Positions 53,634-64,000 of a stretch of 64,000 bases of DNA are shown piece by piece. The number at the start of each line of letters is the position of its first letter. Within the stretch, counting starts at the first letter, position 1. The stretch spans positions 248,001-312,000 of the forward strand of contig NZ_JAMKMR010000001.1 in the NCBI RefSeq assembly GCF_023634645.1, in the 5' to 3' direction. The position numbers were made by a program, and so were the translations under genes. Under the pieces are notes generated by a model that had not been told where the DNA came from, made no database searches, and saw only the letters and a list, made by a program, of their open reading frames with translations. Source of the DNA: Vibrio sinus (GTDB lineage: Bacteria; Pseudomonadota; Gammaproteobacteria; Enterobacterales; Vibrionaceae).

Positions 53634-54185
53634 ATGAGTCAAGACAAATTCACCAATATCTATCGATTGCCAGGATCTATTCAAATTAGGATCGGCAAAT
53701 GGCAGCAGACTTTTCGCGGCACTTCAGACATTGTGTTACACCAAGCTATTCAAGTCCGCAACAAACAATTTAAATCGAGAATACTTTCTCCTACTGGGTG
53801 GACGGTAAACTTGTTTGACAGCGAAGATATCTCTGTCACTCATCACGGAAAATATATACAAACGGCAATGCGCGCTCTAATTGACAGAAAAGTGGCCTAC
53901 AAGAGAATTTACTTGTCCACTATGCCAATGGATCAGGCGGAGCCCGCTTTGGTGATGTTTAAACAAGAATGGATTCAAAAACACAATCGCGTAGCTAAAA
54001 AATACAATCATATAAAGCTTAAAGAGTTCTTAAGATACGCGATTGAAGAGCAAGAAACCTTGTACCCTTCAATACCTGAAGCTAAGTTTGATAAAATGCT
54101 TTGGAATAAACTGGTCACTTCTGAGCTTGGCCCTGCCAAAAAGTTCAATAACCCATTTTTTGTTAAGCAAGCATTAATAAAATAA
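53634..54185 (+). CDS. Hypothetical protein, possibly with an AP2/integrase-arm-like N-terminus
   Basis: A 183-residue basic protein. The N-terminus reads NIYRLPGSIQIRIGKWQQTF with QAIQVRNKQFK soon after, similar in shape to the small beta-sheet DNA-binding domains at the start of phage integrases or AP2-type proteins. The rest is helical with no tyrosine-recombinase active site. No signal peptide or membrane segment. It follows a 600-base spacer and precedes a binding protein on the other strand. The function is unknown; DNA binding is a guess. Confidence 0.5.
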   Translation: MSQDKFTNIYRLPGSIQIRIGKWQQTFRGTSDIVLHQAIQVRNKQFKSRILSPTGWTVNLFDSEDISVTHHGKYIQTAMRALIDRKVAYKRIYLSTMPMDQAEPALVMFKQEWIQKHNRVAKKYNHIKLKEFLRYAIEEQETLYPSIPEAKFDKMLWNKLVTSELGPAKKFNNPFFVKQALIK

Positions 54186-54232
54186 AGTATGGCATATGAA
54201 GGTTTGCTAATATAAATAACTAACTCTCATTG

Positions 54233-55015
54233 CTATCTATATTTTTTCATAATACTTTGGTAAATCGTCACCCCATCTTCATTTTTTTTGGCCTTTATTC
54301 TGTTGAGGCCTTTTTGCAGCTCTTCTCGTACCGATTTATTTATTGACCTATTAAACGCGTAATATAAATAACCGTTATTTAGAATATATACAGTTTCGAA
54401 GATACTCGAATCTAAACCAGATTTCGCTGACCACCAATAAATGCTGTTTTCAGAGAAAGCCAATAAATCAATTCTATTTTTCAATAATAGCTCTAACAAC
54501 CTAGTCACGTATGGCGCTTCTCGCATAGCCGCTCGAGGGATACCTAATGCCAAAAGCTTTTGCTCTCCTATATCATCACGGACAACGCCCACTCTATATT
54601 TTGCGATATCAATCGGATTATCAATTTTAACTTTCGAGCCCTTTCTAGTGATCAATACTAACTTGGCATCAGTAATTGGCCCAACCCAATTAAAAAGTTG
54701 CTCTCGGTGACTGGTACGAGTGGTTGAAAAAAGCACTGCTTTAGGGTTCGTTAAGGTTTCTTTATATGCAAAGGACCACGGCACCACTTGAATCTGGCTC
54801 GGTTTAATTTCCTGTCCAACCGCTGCCGCAGCTGCAACCAAAATATCCACCGAATACCCTTTCGCCACATCACCTTCAGAAAAATTAGAGGGAGGATAGT
54901 TTTCCGTGAAAAAAACGAGATCAGAAAAGCTGTTTTCACTTGCAGTTGCTAAAGAACTTGCAAGCATCAACGCCCATAGCATCCCTATTAACACATTGAC
55001 GTGTAGCCATTGCAT
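54233..55015 (-). CDS. Periplasmic solute-binding protein (SBP_bac_3 type), second
   Basis: A 260-residue exported protein with a signal peptide (LHVNVLIGMLWALMLASSLA). The mature part reads LVFFTENYPPSNFSEGDVAK, GYSVDILVAAAAAVGQEI, IQVVPWSFAYKETL and YRVGVVRDDIGEQKLLALG, typical of family 3 amino-acid-binding-like proteins. As with the one at 38918-39676 no transporter gene is adjacent. Such orphan binders are frequent in Vibrio. The start was moved to the second methionine so the signal peptide begins properly. Confidence 0.82.
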   Translation of the reverse strand: MQWLHVNVLIGMLWALMLASSLATASENSFSDLVFFTENYPPSNFSEGDVAKGYSVDILVAAAAAVGQEIKPSQIQVVPWSFAYKETLTNPKAVLFSTTRTSHREQLFNWVGPITDAKLVLITRKGSKVKIDNPIDIAKYRVGVVRDDIGEQKLLALGIPRAAMREAPYVTRLLELLLKNRIDLLAFSENSIYWWSAKSGLDSSIFETVYILNNGYLYYAFNRSINKSVREELQKGLNRIKAKKNEDGVTIYQSIMKKYR

Positions 55016-55114
55016 GTCGTTCCCTAAATGCGACATTATACGTACTCTAAAGCTAGTTGATAAATAATTTGTCGTCTAGAGTTTCACTATGTTTGTCTGG
55101 AGAACATATCGCCT

Positions 55115-55651
55115 ATGTACACTACAGTTCTGGATTTCTGGTTTAATCAATTAACCCCCGACCAATGGTTTGCCGTCGACGAAAAATTGGATCAAAAAAT
55201 ACGAGAACAATTTTCCACACTTTTAATACAGGCCTCACGCGCCGAGCTTTTCGATTGGCGTCACTCTGCCAGAGGACGTCTAGCAGAAGTCATACTACTG
55301 GACCAATTTTCTCGCAATATTTATCGAGGAAGAGCAGAATCATTCAGCCAAGACCCATTAGCACTGGCCCTTGCTCAAGAAGCGGTGTCTCTCGATTTAG
55401 ATATGGAACTGATACCAACCGAGCGTTCTTTTCTTTATATGCCGTATATGCACAGTGAATCGAAAAAGATACATGCAGAAGCCATCAAACTGTTTGAAAA
55501 ACTCGATAATGAAAGCAACCTTAAGTATGAGCATTTACATAAAGATATCATCGACAAATTTGGCCGTTATCCACATAGAAACGTGATACTAGGTCGAGAG
55601 AGTACAAGCGAAGAGATTGAATTCCTAGCTCAACCCAATTCCAGCTTTTAG
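55115..55651 (+). CDS. DUF924-family protein
   Basis: A 178-residue cytoplasmic protein with the family pattern VLDFWFNQLTPDQWFAVDEK, then GRLAEVILLDQFSRNIYRG and a late RYPHRNVILGRESTSEE. It is all-helical and TPR-like. The function is unknown. A macrodomain gene follows after 73 bases on the same strand, so the two may be co-transcribed. Confidence 0.88.
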   Translation: MYTTVLDFWFNQLTPDQWFAVDEKLDQKIREQFSTLLIQASRAELFDWRHSARGRLAEVILLDQFSRNIYRGRAESFSQDPLALALAQEAVSLDLDMELIPTERSFLYMPYMHSESKKIHAEAIKLFEKLDNESNLKYEHLHKDIIDKFGRYPHRNVILGRESTSEEIEFLAQPNSSF

Positions 55652-55724
55652 ATACGAAGTCCACAAGCTTTGGGATTGTATAGGAAGATAATAAGGTACT
55701 GTACTGGGAGAAGAGAAAGCTCTG

Positions 55725-56243
55725 ATGTCAACTAACATACAATTAGTTCACGGCGATATCACCACAGCGGTAGTCGATGTCATTGTAAATGCTGCAAATC
55801 CAAGCTTACTCGGTGGCGGGGGTGTCGACGGTGCTATTCACTCGGCTGCGGGCTCTAAGCTACTTTCTGCTTGTCGAAAGCTGCCTGACAACAACGGAAT
55901 TCGCTGCCCACATGGCGGTGCAAAAATCACCGAAGCAGGAGACTTGCACGCGAATTACGTCATTCATGCTGTTGGGCCTATCTATAGTCAATCTCATGAC
56001 CCTGAAACAACACTTCGCTCTGCTTATGCCAGTTCATTGGATCTTGCCATCGAGAACCAATGCCAAAGTATTGCTTTTCCTGCGATATCTTGTGGCGTAT
56101 ATGGCTACCCGTTGCCTGATGCAGCGAATATTGCTTTAACTACCTGTTTACTTAAACAATATGCCCAATTAGACATTCGTTTTTATCTGTTCAATCAAAC
56201 GATGTTTACCCTTTGGCAACAGCAGCTTGATCGGCTAACTTAA
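55725..56243 (+). CDS. Macrodomain protein, O-acetyl-ADP-ribose deacetylase (YmdB-like)
   Basis: A 172-residue macrodomain. It shows the adenosine/diphosphate-binding motifs DVIVNAANPSLLGGGGVDGA, the loop GGAKITEAGDL, VIHAVGP and IAFPAISCGVYGYPLPDAA. Bacterial YmdB enzymes remove O-acetyl from ADP-ribose and reverse ADP-ribosylation. Its length equals the family's. It is followed 29 bases later by a cupin gene and may be co-transcribed with it. Confidence 0.92.
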   Translation: MSTNIQLVHGDITTAVVDVIVNAANPSLLGGGGVDGAIHSAAGSKLLSACRKLPDNNGIRCPHGGAKITEAGDLHANYVIHAVGPIYSQSHDPETTLRSAYASSLDLAIENQCQSIAFPAISCGVYGYPLPDAANIALTTCLLKQYAQLDIRFYLFNQTMFTLWQQQLDRLT

Positions 56244-56272
56244 ACCTTGTCCACGAATTTGGTGATTCCTAT

Positions 56273-56581
56273 ATGAACTTGTTAACTGACTTACCCAGCA
56301 ATTTGTCTGATGAAGTGTTTGAAGATCTTCTCTGTGCTGAGCACATTCGCATCGAGAGAATCGTCTCCAAGGGACACAGTTCTCCTGACGACTACTGGTA
56401 TAACCAAGATGAAAATGAATGGGTCGTTGTGTTGTCTGGTGAAGGCTGTATCGAGTATGAGGATGGTAAGCAAGTAACGCTAAAGCCCGGCGACTATATT
56501 AATATTCCTGCAAGGACAAAGCATCGTGTTCTGCGCACTCTACCAGATACTGAAACTGTTTGGCTGGCCATATTTTATTAG
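56273..56581 (+). CDS. Cupin-domain protein
   Basis: A 102-residue single cupin. Motif 1 is WVVVLSGEGCIEYEDG and motif 2 is KPGDYINIPARTKHRVLRT. Metal-binding residues include the histidine in TKHRV; the first motif lacks one of the usual histidines, so metal binding is uncertain. It ends within the stem of a strong terminator. Function unknown. Confidence 0.85.
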   Translation: MNLLTDLPSNLSDEVFEDLLCAEHIRIERIVSKGHSSPDDYWYNQDENEWVVVLSGEGCIEYEDGKQVTLKPGDYINIPARTKHRVLRTLPDTETVWLAIFY

Positions 56582-56611
56582 GACTGGCGGGCAAAATGCC
56601 CGCCAGTCCTA
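56579..56611. terminator. Strong hairpin between convergent cupin and M4 protease genes
   Basis: TAGGACTGGCGGGC and GCCCGCCAGTCCTA make a perfect 14-base-pair GC-rich stem with loop AAAAT. The cupin stop codon lies in the left arm. It probably terminates transcripts from both sides, although the T runs are short. Confidence 0.8.
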
Positions 56612-56631
56612 GCTTTCTAAGTGATAACTAA

Positions 56632-58653
<2,022 letters not shown>

Positions 58654-60696
58654 ATGTTGGATCGCCTAAAAAACACCAGTGTTGGCTTGCAATTAAAGAT
58701 TGTCATTACATTGTGCTTAATATTCGCATTTTCAGGCATTGCTGTTCTGGTTTATCACAACGCCTATTCATTACTGTTAAAGAAGACGTTAACCTCCCAT
58801 CAAGCACAGATTGAAGCATTAGCTGAAACCATTGCAGGTCAATACAATGCCTATCTTGAAACCGCCAAGGTACTCGATTCCACCTTTAAAAACGGTTACT
58901 TGGCAGGTGTTTACCAAGAAGACTATAGCGTCGACTTTATGGGCCAGAGCATCAAAAATATTACCCAGTACGGAGAGAGCTTAGTCAACGACACCAAACT
59001 TGTTGATAGTTTTACAAGAGATACTGGATCGGTTGCGGCTTTATATGCACCACTTGGGAACGAGTGGATCGTTGTGTCATCGTCTCTCAAAGATCCCTCT
59101 GGGCAAAGAAGCATAGGTACAAAACTTTCACCTTCCCATCCAGGTTATAAAGCTTTAATGAATGGCGAGGAGTTTTATAGTAATGCTGTCTTATCTAATA
59201 AACGTTACATCACTTATCTTGCCCCTATAAAAACGGCTACTGGTAAGATTATCGCCATCACTTCTGTTGGATTGCCCGTTGAAAATGCAACCCAAGATCT
59301 GTTCAACTCACTACGAAATGTGACTTGGGGGGAAACCGGAACAACGGTTGTGGTTGATAACGATAATGCCCATCGTGGTGAATTTTTACTAAGTCAAGAT
59401 ACAAGCCAGACAGATAGGCTTATTCAGGAAGTAACGGATGCGGCAGGTCAGAGACCATTTTCTGTCATATTTGACTCGAAGAGCGGCCTAATCGAGTACC
59501 CATCTCAGTTCCCTGGCAAAGGTGGAACAGGTGAAAAGTATATGGTTTTCACCGAGGTCCCTGGTTGGAACTGGAAGCTTCTGGGTGGAACTTTTGTTGA
59601 CGAAGTCACTAAGGAAAGTACCACTTTATTAGGTCTGATTATTTTGGTAGCCGCTATTATTGGTATTGCCACTCTCATCCTTCTTACTCTGTTTCTTAAC
59701 AACACACTTAAACCTCTTACGACTCTCAACCAATGTGTGAAAAGGTTAGCAAAAGGGGAAGTCAGTATAGAGATACAAAAAGGCACCGCAGATACACAAA
59801 ATGAGATAACCAGCTTAACCAATGGGGTTGCTGATATGGCATGTCAGCTTAAAGAGCTCGTCACTCAAATTTCATCAACAAGTGATGCGGTAAGCAACCA
59901 ATCACAAAATGTTGCTCGTGACGCCAAATTAAACTTAAGTCAAGCTGACTCACAACAAAGTAAAGTTGAGCGAGTGGTTGCCTCTATCGATCAAATGACC
60001 GTTTCTGCTAAGTCCATTGCCCAACAAGTCGATGCTATCGTCGAAAATGTACGCATAGCCAACAAAGATAGCCAATCTGGATTAAACATGGTCGAAAATA
60101 TGAGCTCAGGAATGAATGTGCTTAACGATAACTTGGCCCAATCATCCGATGCCATCAATCAAGTAGAGAAAGACAGTGAAGGCATTCAAAATGTCACGAA
60201 GATGATCGATGAAATCGCAGAGCAAACTAATTTGCTCGCACTGAACGCTGCAATTGAGGCGGCACGTGCCGGAGAGCAAGGGCGAGGCTTTGCTGTGGTC
60301 GCAGACGAAGTACGTACGCTTGCACAAAGAACACAGAACTCGGTCAAGGACGTGGTGACCATTATAGAGCAATTGAAAGCTTCAACATCAAGCTCGGTAG
60401 AACTCATGAGTCAAAGCCAAACTAACGCGACAGAGGTGATTGAAAAAGCGTTGCAAGTCGGTGAAGGTTTGAGGTCCATCGCCAACCAAGTCCACAGTAT
60501 CTCGGAACAAGCTGAGACCATTTTATCGACATCAGAAGAGCAAGCGAGTGCTGCAGAAGAAGTCGCTGCGAACACCTTACAAATCAGCGAACTCAATAGG
60601 CAAAGTCGAGAAACAAGTGCGCAAACTTCAAGCAGTGCACAGGACTTGGAACAGCAAGCCTCTGTGCTAAAACAAAAAGTTGGCTTCTTCCACTAA
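58654..60696 (+). CDS. Methyl-accepting chemotaxis protein with Cache sensor domain
   Basis: A 680-residue chemoreceptor. TM1 lies at about 13-35, the periplasmic part of about 290 residues looks like a single large Cache domain ([31 protein letters not shown]), TM2 is near 325-348, then HAMP ([20 protein letters not shown]) and the coiled-coil signalling domain. The hairpin tip is [20 protein letters not shown] followed by [20 protein letters not shown], identical in type to other Vibrio MCPs. It signals to CheA/CheW. The ligand is unknown. Confidence 0.94.
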   Translation: MLDRLKNTSVGLQLKIVITLCLIFAFSGIAVLVYHNAYSLLLKKTLTSHQAQIEALAETIAGQYNAYLETAKVLDSTFKNGYLAGVYQEDYSVDFMGQSIKNITQYGESLVNDTKLVDSFTRDTGSVAALYAPLGNEWIVVSSSLKDPSGQRSIGTKLSPSHPGYKALMNGEEFYSNAVLSNKRYITYLAPIKTATGKIIAITSVGLPVENATQDLFNSLRNVTWGETGTTVVVDNDNAHRGEFLLSQDTSQTDRLIQEVTDAAGQRPFSVIFDSKSGLIEYPSQFPGKGGTGEKYMVFTEVPGWNWKLLGGTFVDEVTKESTTLLGLIILVAAIIGIATLILLTLFLNNTLKPLTTLNQCVKRLAKGEVSIEIQKGTADTQNEITSLTNGVADMACQLKELVTQISSTSDAVSNQSQNVARDAKLNLSQADSQQSKVERVVASIDQMTVSAKSIAQQVDAIVENVRIANKDSQSGLNMVENMSSGMNVLNDNLAQSSDAINQVEKDSEGIQNVTKMIDEIAEQTNLLALNAAIEAARAGEQGRGFAVVADEVRTLAQRTQNSVKDVVTIIEQLKASTSSSVELMSQSQTNATEVIEKALQVGEGLRSIANQVHSISEQAETILSTSEEQASAAEEVAANTLQISELNRQSRETSAQTSSSAQDLEQQASVLKQKVGFFH

Positions 60697-61026
60697 TTTT
60701 TCACCTTTCCACTGATATACTCAAGAAATTAGAAATCGAAACGGATGTAATTTTCAGGCACTGCTTACATAAACATACATTATGGGTATTTACACGCCTT
60801 GATAATTAGCAAAACCTAGCGACAACCGTTTGATTATAGTAAAATTTTGTCCTCACCATACATAACCATACACCATGCCTATTTACTTTGTGTCCCAACC
60901 TCCCTATATTTCCGAAGTAGTTATCTAACTACCCTTTGGGCTTGATGCTATGACATCTATTTGACAAATGAGTCATCTTTAATGTACACACTGTACCGGA
61001 TTTCAACCAATTCACTGGACAAACAC
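60697..61026. other. Intergenic region upstream of the arn operon
   Basis: 330 bases that should contain the arn promoter. CCATACATAACCATACACCATG near 60857 shows short CCATAC repeats (two full and one partial), but I could not identify a PmrA/PhoP or other operator with confidence. Confidence 0.35.
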
Positions 61027-62199
61027 GTGACCGACGAATTTCTTCCACTGTGCCGACCAGCTACTGATGAAAATGACATCAATGCTCTTATTGATGTGGT
61101 TAGATCTGGCTGGATAACCACTGGCCCTAAAAACGCAGCATTAGAAAAAGAGATAAGCCAATTGACGGGCGCTCCTCACGTTGTAGCATTAAGCAGCGCA
61201 ACCGCGGGCATGCATTTAGTGTTGAAAGCGCTAAACATTGGGCCTGGAGACGAAGTAATTACCCCATCTCTAACTTGGGTATCGACGGCTAATATGATTT
61301 GCCTAGCTGGTGCCAAGCCTGTATTTGTCGATGTAGACCCGAATACCTTGATGGTTTCATCAGAGCAAATTGAACCTCTTATCAATAAGAACACAAAGCT
61401 GATTATACCCGTTCATTATGCCGGTGCTGCATTAGAGTTAGACGCTATCTATGATTTGGCCAAGAAATACGACATTCCTGTTGTTGAAGATGCCGCACAT
61501 GCGCTAGGGGCGGAATATAAAGGAAAACCCATTGGTGCCCGCGGGACCTGCCTATTTTCATTGCATGCCATTAAGAATATTAGCGCGGGCGAAGGCGGCC
61601 TATTGACAACCTTCGACGCAAAAATTGCTGACGCAGTACGCCGCTTGAAATTCCATGGTTTAGGTGTTGATGCCTTCGACAGAAAGGAGCAAGGCCGCTC
61701 GCCTCAAGCAGAAGTGATTGAGCCTGGTTTTAAATACAACCTGCCAGATATCTGTGCCGTTTTAGCCCTCGGTCAATTGAATCGAATAGATGCAATCACC
61801 GAGAAACGCCGGGTACTAGTGGAACATTACAGCCATCTATTAAGCACTGTTAGCGGGATAACCCCTTTATCCATCCCATCTTACCCGCATAAACATTGCC
61901 ACCATTTGATGATCGTCAAAGTCGACCCAACCGAATTTGGCGTTGATCGTAATGACCTTATTGAACTGTTGAAACAACGCAACATAGGGTCAGGCATACA
62001 TTTTCGACCTATTCACCAACAAAAATACTATAGAGAAAACTACGTCACTCTATATGGTGAACCGAATACAAATTTAAACCACACCGAGCTTGTTGGCTCA
62101 CAAATATGTTCACTACCACTCTTCCCTGACATGTCACTAGGAGATGTCGAACGAGTAGTAGAAGCCATCAAAGATATTGCGAGTAAAAATGAAAAATAA
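61027..62199 (+). CDS. arnB: UDP-4-amino-4-deoxy-L-arabinose aminotransferase
   Basis: A 390-residue PLP enzyme that makes UDP-L-Ara4N from the 4-keto sugar, a step in lipid A modification. It contains [50 protein letters not shown] and the PLP lysine K183 in SLHAIKNI, closely matching E. coli ArnB. The frame is open upstream (ATG at 60982), but GTG at 61027 gives [12 protein letters not shown], which aligns with the E. coli start. It overlaps arnC by 11 bases. Confidence 0.94.
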   Translation: MTDEFLPLCRPATDENDINALIDVVRSGWITTGPKNAALEKEISQLTGAPHVVALSSATAGMHLVLKALNIGPGDEVITPSLTWVSTANMICLAGAKPVFVDVDPNTLMVSSEQIEPLINKNTKLIIPVHYAGAALELDAIYDLAKKYDIPVVEDAAHALGAEYKGKPIGARGTCLFSLHAIKNISAGEGGLLTTFDAKIADAVRRLKFHGLGVDAFDRKEQGRSPQAEVIEPGFKYNLPDICAVLALGQLNRIDAITEKRRVLVEHYSHLLSTVSGITPLSIPSYPHKHCHHLMIVKVDPTEFGVDRNDLIELLKQRNIGSGIHFRPIHQQKYYRENYVTLYGEPNTNLNHTELVGSQICSLPLFPDMSLGDVERVVEAIKDIASKNEK

Positions 62200-63172
62200 C
62201 CAATCTGTAGGATTTGTATCCATCGTTATACCCGTCTATAACGAAGAGGCGACACTGCCAGAGCTGCTACGTCGTACTAAAATAGCAGGGGATAGCTTAG
62301 AGCAAGACTATGAATTGATCTTAGTCGACGATGGGAGCAGAGATCGCAGTGCTCAGCTCATCGAAGAAGCAGCGAATCAAGATGGTAGCGCTGTGGTTGG
62401 AGTCATCCTTAACCGTAACTACGGACAGCACAACGCTATTATGGCCGGGTTTAATAAAGCCAAAGGCGACGTCATCGTGACACTGGATGCTGATCTGCAA
62501 AACCCACCTGAAGAGATCCCTAAGCTTATCGCAGAGATTGAAAAAGGGTTTGACTCCGTGGGCACCGTGCGTCGTAACCGTAAAGACTCCATGTTACGCA
62601 AACTGCCATCGAAGATGGTAAACCTATTGGTTAAAAAGTCTACTGGCATCGCCATGACCGATTACGGCTGCATGCTGCGTGCCTATCGCAGACACGTAGT
62701 GGACGCAATGTTGGAATGTCACGAAAGAAGTACGTTTATTCCTGTGCTTGCGAATGGCTTTTCTCGTCACACTAGTGAGATCGATGTCGATCATGACGAA
62801 CGTGCAGATGGAGAGTCCAAATACAGCTTCATGAGCCTAATCAGCTTAACCTTCGATTTGGTCACCAGCATGACGACTGCACCACTTCGAATGCTAAGTG
62901 TATTCGGTGCAATCATGGCGGCACTGGGTATTTCGTTCGGCATACTGCTGTTTATATTGCGCTTTATTTTTGGAGCCGAATGGGCGGCTAACGGAATTTT
63001 CACATTGGATGCGATATTGTTCGTGTTCATTGGCGCTCAATTTATCGGTTTGGGGCTTTTAGGTGAATATATTGGACGTATATATTCAGACGTAAGAGCA
63101 AGACCGAGATATTATGTACAGGAAGTGATTGTGGGCCAGGCTGCTAAAGAAGCGCGTGAGTCAAGTAAGTAA
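62189..63172 (+). CDS. arnC: Undecaprenyl-phosphate 4-deoxy-4-formamido-L-arabinose transferase
   Basis: A 327-residue membrane-bound glycosyltransferase of family 2 that moves Ara4-formyl-N from UDP to undecaprenyl phosphate. The GT2 domain shows [29 protein letters not shown] and [14 protein letters not shown], and two C-terminal membrane helices (around [20 protein letters not shown] and [11 protein letters not shown]). It starts inside arnB, and arnA follows after 29 bases, so the operon order is arnBCA as in enterobacteria. Confidence 0.95.
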   Translation: MKNNQSVGFVSIVIPVYNEEATLPELLRRTKIAGDSLEQDYELILVDDGSRDRSAQLIEEAANQDGSAVVGVILNRNYGQHNAIMAGFNKAKGDVIVTLDADLQNPPEEIPKLIAEIEKGFDSVGTVRRNRKDSMLRKLPSKMVNLLVKKSTGIAMTDYGCMLRAYRRHVVDAMLECHERSTFIPVLANGFSRHTSEIDVDHDERADGESKYSFMSLISLTFDLVTSMTTAPLRMLSVFGAIMAALGISFGILLFILRFIFGAEWAANGIFTLDAILFVFIGAQFIGLGLLGEYIGRIYSDVRARPRYYVQEVIVGQAAKEARESSK

Positions 63173-63201
63173 TTGTAAATTAGAGAAATTTGGAAAATAT
63201 T

Positions 63202-64000
63202 ATGAAAACTGTTGTTTTCGCTTACCATAACTTTGGTTGTGTTGGTATTCAAAGCTTAATTAAAAGTGGTGTAGAGATCTCTGCCATTTTTACTCATATC
63301 GATGACAAAAACGAAAATGTTTACTTCTCATCAGTCGCTAAACTAGCCGCAGACCATGGCATTCCTGTCTATGCACCAGAAGACGCCAATCACCCTATTT
63401 GGGTTGATAAAATCCGCTCACTTAAGCCGGACATGATCTTCTCTTTCTACTATCGCAATATGTTGAGCCAAGATATCCTAGATTGTGCGCCAAAAGGGGC
63501 ATTCAACCTACATGGCTCTTTACTGCCAGCCTATCGTGGCCGTGCTCCAATCAACTGGTGCTTAGTCAACGGTGAGACCGAAACTGGCGTCACGCTACAC
63601 TCTATGGTCGCTAAAGCCGACGCTGGAGATATTGTTGCTCAGCGTTCACTCTCTATCGGTGATGAAGATACTGCCGCCACGCTTCACCAACGTCTACTTG
63701 AACTAGCAGACACTATGTTGCTTGAAGTCATACCACAGCTGAAAGATGGCAAGGTGACATACACAGCTCAAGATGAATCGAAAGCGTCATGCTTTGGCCG
63801 CCGTACACCGAAAGACGGTGCAATCGACTGGAACAACGATGCACGCAGCATCTTCAATTTAGTTCGTGCAGTGACTGAACCTTTCCCAGGCGCATACTCA
63901 TACCTCGCTAACCAGAAAGTTATCATCTGGAAAGCGAGCGTTAGCGAAACTCAATATGACAGCACTCCTGGGACCATTGTCTCTACTAACCCACTTGTCG
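63202..64000 (+). CDS. arnA: Bifunctional ArnA, formyltransferase/decarboxylase (3' end outside window)
   Basis: The first 266 residues are present, covering most of the N-terminal formyltransferase domain. It starts MKTVVFAYHNFGCVGIQSLI and has the active-site residues N102 and H104 in FNLHGSLLPAYRGRAP and D140 in MVAKADAGDIVAQ, the same positions as in E. coli ArnA. The formyltransferase uses 10-formyl-tetrahydrofolate on UDP-Ara4N; the C-terminal UDP-glucuronate decarboxylase should follow beyond the window edge. The gene is third in the arn operon. Confidence 0.95.
   Translation, partial: MKTVVFAYHNFGCVGIQSLIKSGVEISAIFTHIDDKNENVYFSSVAKLAADHGIPVYAPEDANHPIWVDKIRSLKPDMIFSFYYRNMLSQDILDCAPKGAFNLHGSLLPAYRGRAPINWCLVNGETETGVTLHSMVAKADAGDIVAQRSLSIGDEDTAATLHQRLLELADTMLLEVIPQLKDGKVTYTAQDESKASCFGRRTPKDGAIDWNNDARSIFNLVRAVTEPFPGAYSYLANQKVIIWKASVSETQYDSTPGTIVSTNPLV

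Noticed and set aside
38918..55015. The two orphan family-3 binding proteins as part of ABC transporters
   Set aside because: No permease or ATPase gene lies next to either, so a transport operon cannot be claimed.

Overview
The window reads as DNA from a gamma-proteobacterium of the Vibrionaceae, most likely Vibrio. Its higA2 antitoxin and higB2 remnant are close to the Vibrio cholerae HigBA2 pair as I remember it. Other Vibrio-like content includes a DeaD-type helicase beside RNase II, glpTQ, nfsA, a HutZ-like protein, a vibriolysin-like M4 protease and a DUF413/MaoP protein. The mix of carbon-source operons, orphan sensors and lipoproteins resembles a secondary chromosome or an accessory-rich stretch; that placement and the genus are inferences. 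I saw no rRNA, tRNA, CRISPR array or intact insertion sequence.

Layout. 1-5.8 kb: end of an MFS permease, a periplasmic-binding-protein/histidine-kinase pair and an SDR oxidoreductase. 5.8-11.7 kb: D-xylose locus on the minus strand (xylB, xylR, xylA, xylE), with terminators after xylA and xylE. 12-22 kb: hydrolase, HutZ-like protein, deaD, rnb, DUF3024 protein, MaoC hydratase, nfsA and small envelope proteins, including a lipoprotein with a cystatin-like motif. 22.9-25.4 kb: glpT-glpQ behind a candidate GlpR operator, followed by an exported prephenate-dehydratase-like protein. 26.5-31.3 kb: the first copy of an unrecognised paralogous protein family, then a glycine-betaine-type ABC transporter. 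31.4-34.4 kb: maoP-like gene, a LuxR-ligand-domain-like protein, a ferric-siderophore reductase divergent from a marR gene with clear operators, and a methyltransferase. 34.9-42.1 kb: two SDRs with regulators, a LysR/MFS cassette flanked by an hxlR gene and a broken copy of it, a binding protein and an LPP20 lipoprotein. 42.5-47.2 kb: second copy of the unknown family, a TonB-C lipoprotein, a LacI regulator, a protein with an aegerolysin-like C-terminal half, and higBA2 whose toxin gene carries one nonsense codon. 47.3-52.4 kb: cellobiose/beta-glucoside PTS (IIA, 6-phospho-beta-glucosidase, IIC, IIB) plus a divergent extra IIC. 52.4-60.7 kb: flavin-fold protein, putative DNA-binding protein, binding protein, DUF924, macrodomain and cupin proteins, M4 protease, chemoreceptor. 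61-64 kb: start of the arn operon for lipid A modification.

How the genes work together. XylE imports xylose, XylA and XylB convert it to xylulose-5-phosphate, and XylR probably activates the locus. The LacI-type protein probably represses both itself and the PTS operon through GGAAACCGGTTTCC-type palindromes found at both places. GlpQ releases glycerol-3-phosphate in the periplasm and GlpT imports it. ArnB, ArnC and ArnA build and transfer the aminoarabinose group linked to polymyxin resistance.

The most likely undescribed element is the pair of roughly 445-residue paralogs (26559-27908 and 42531-43859), each with a central glycine-rich hydrophobic segment, together with the toxin-like 264-residue protein at 45624-46418. 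A pore-forming or membrane-active role is a hypothesis only. All calls rest on reading translations and motifs by eye; no database search was possible.
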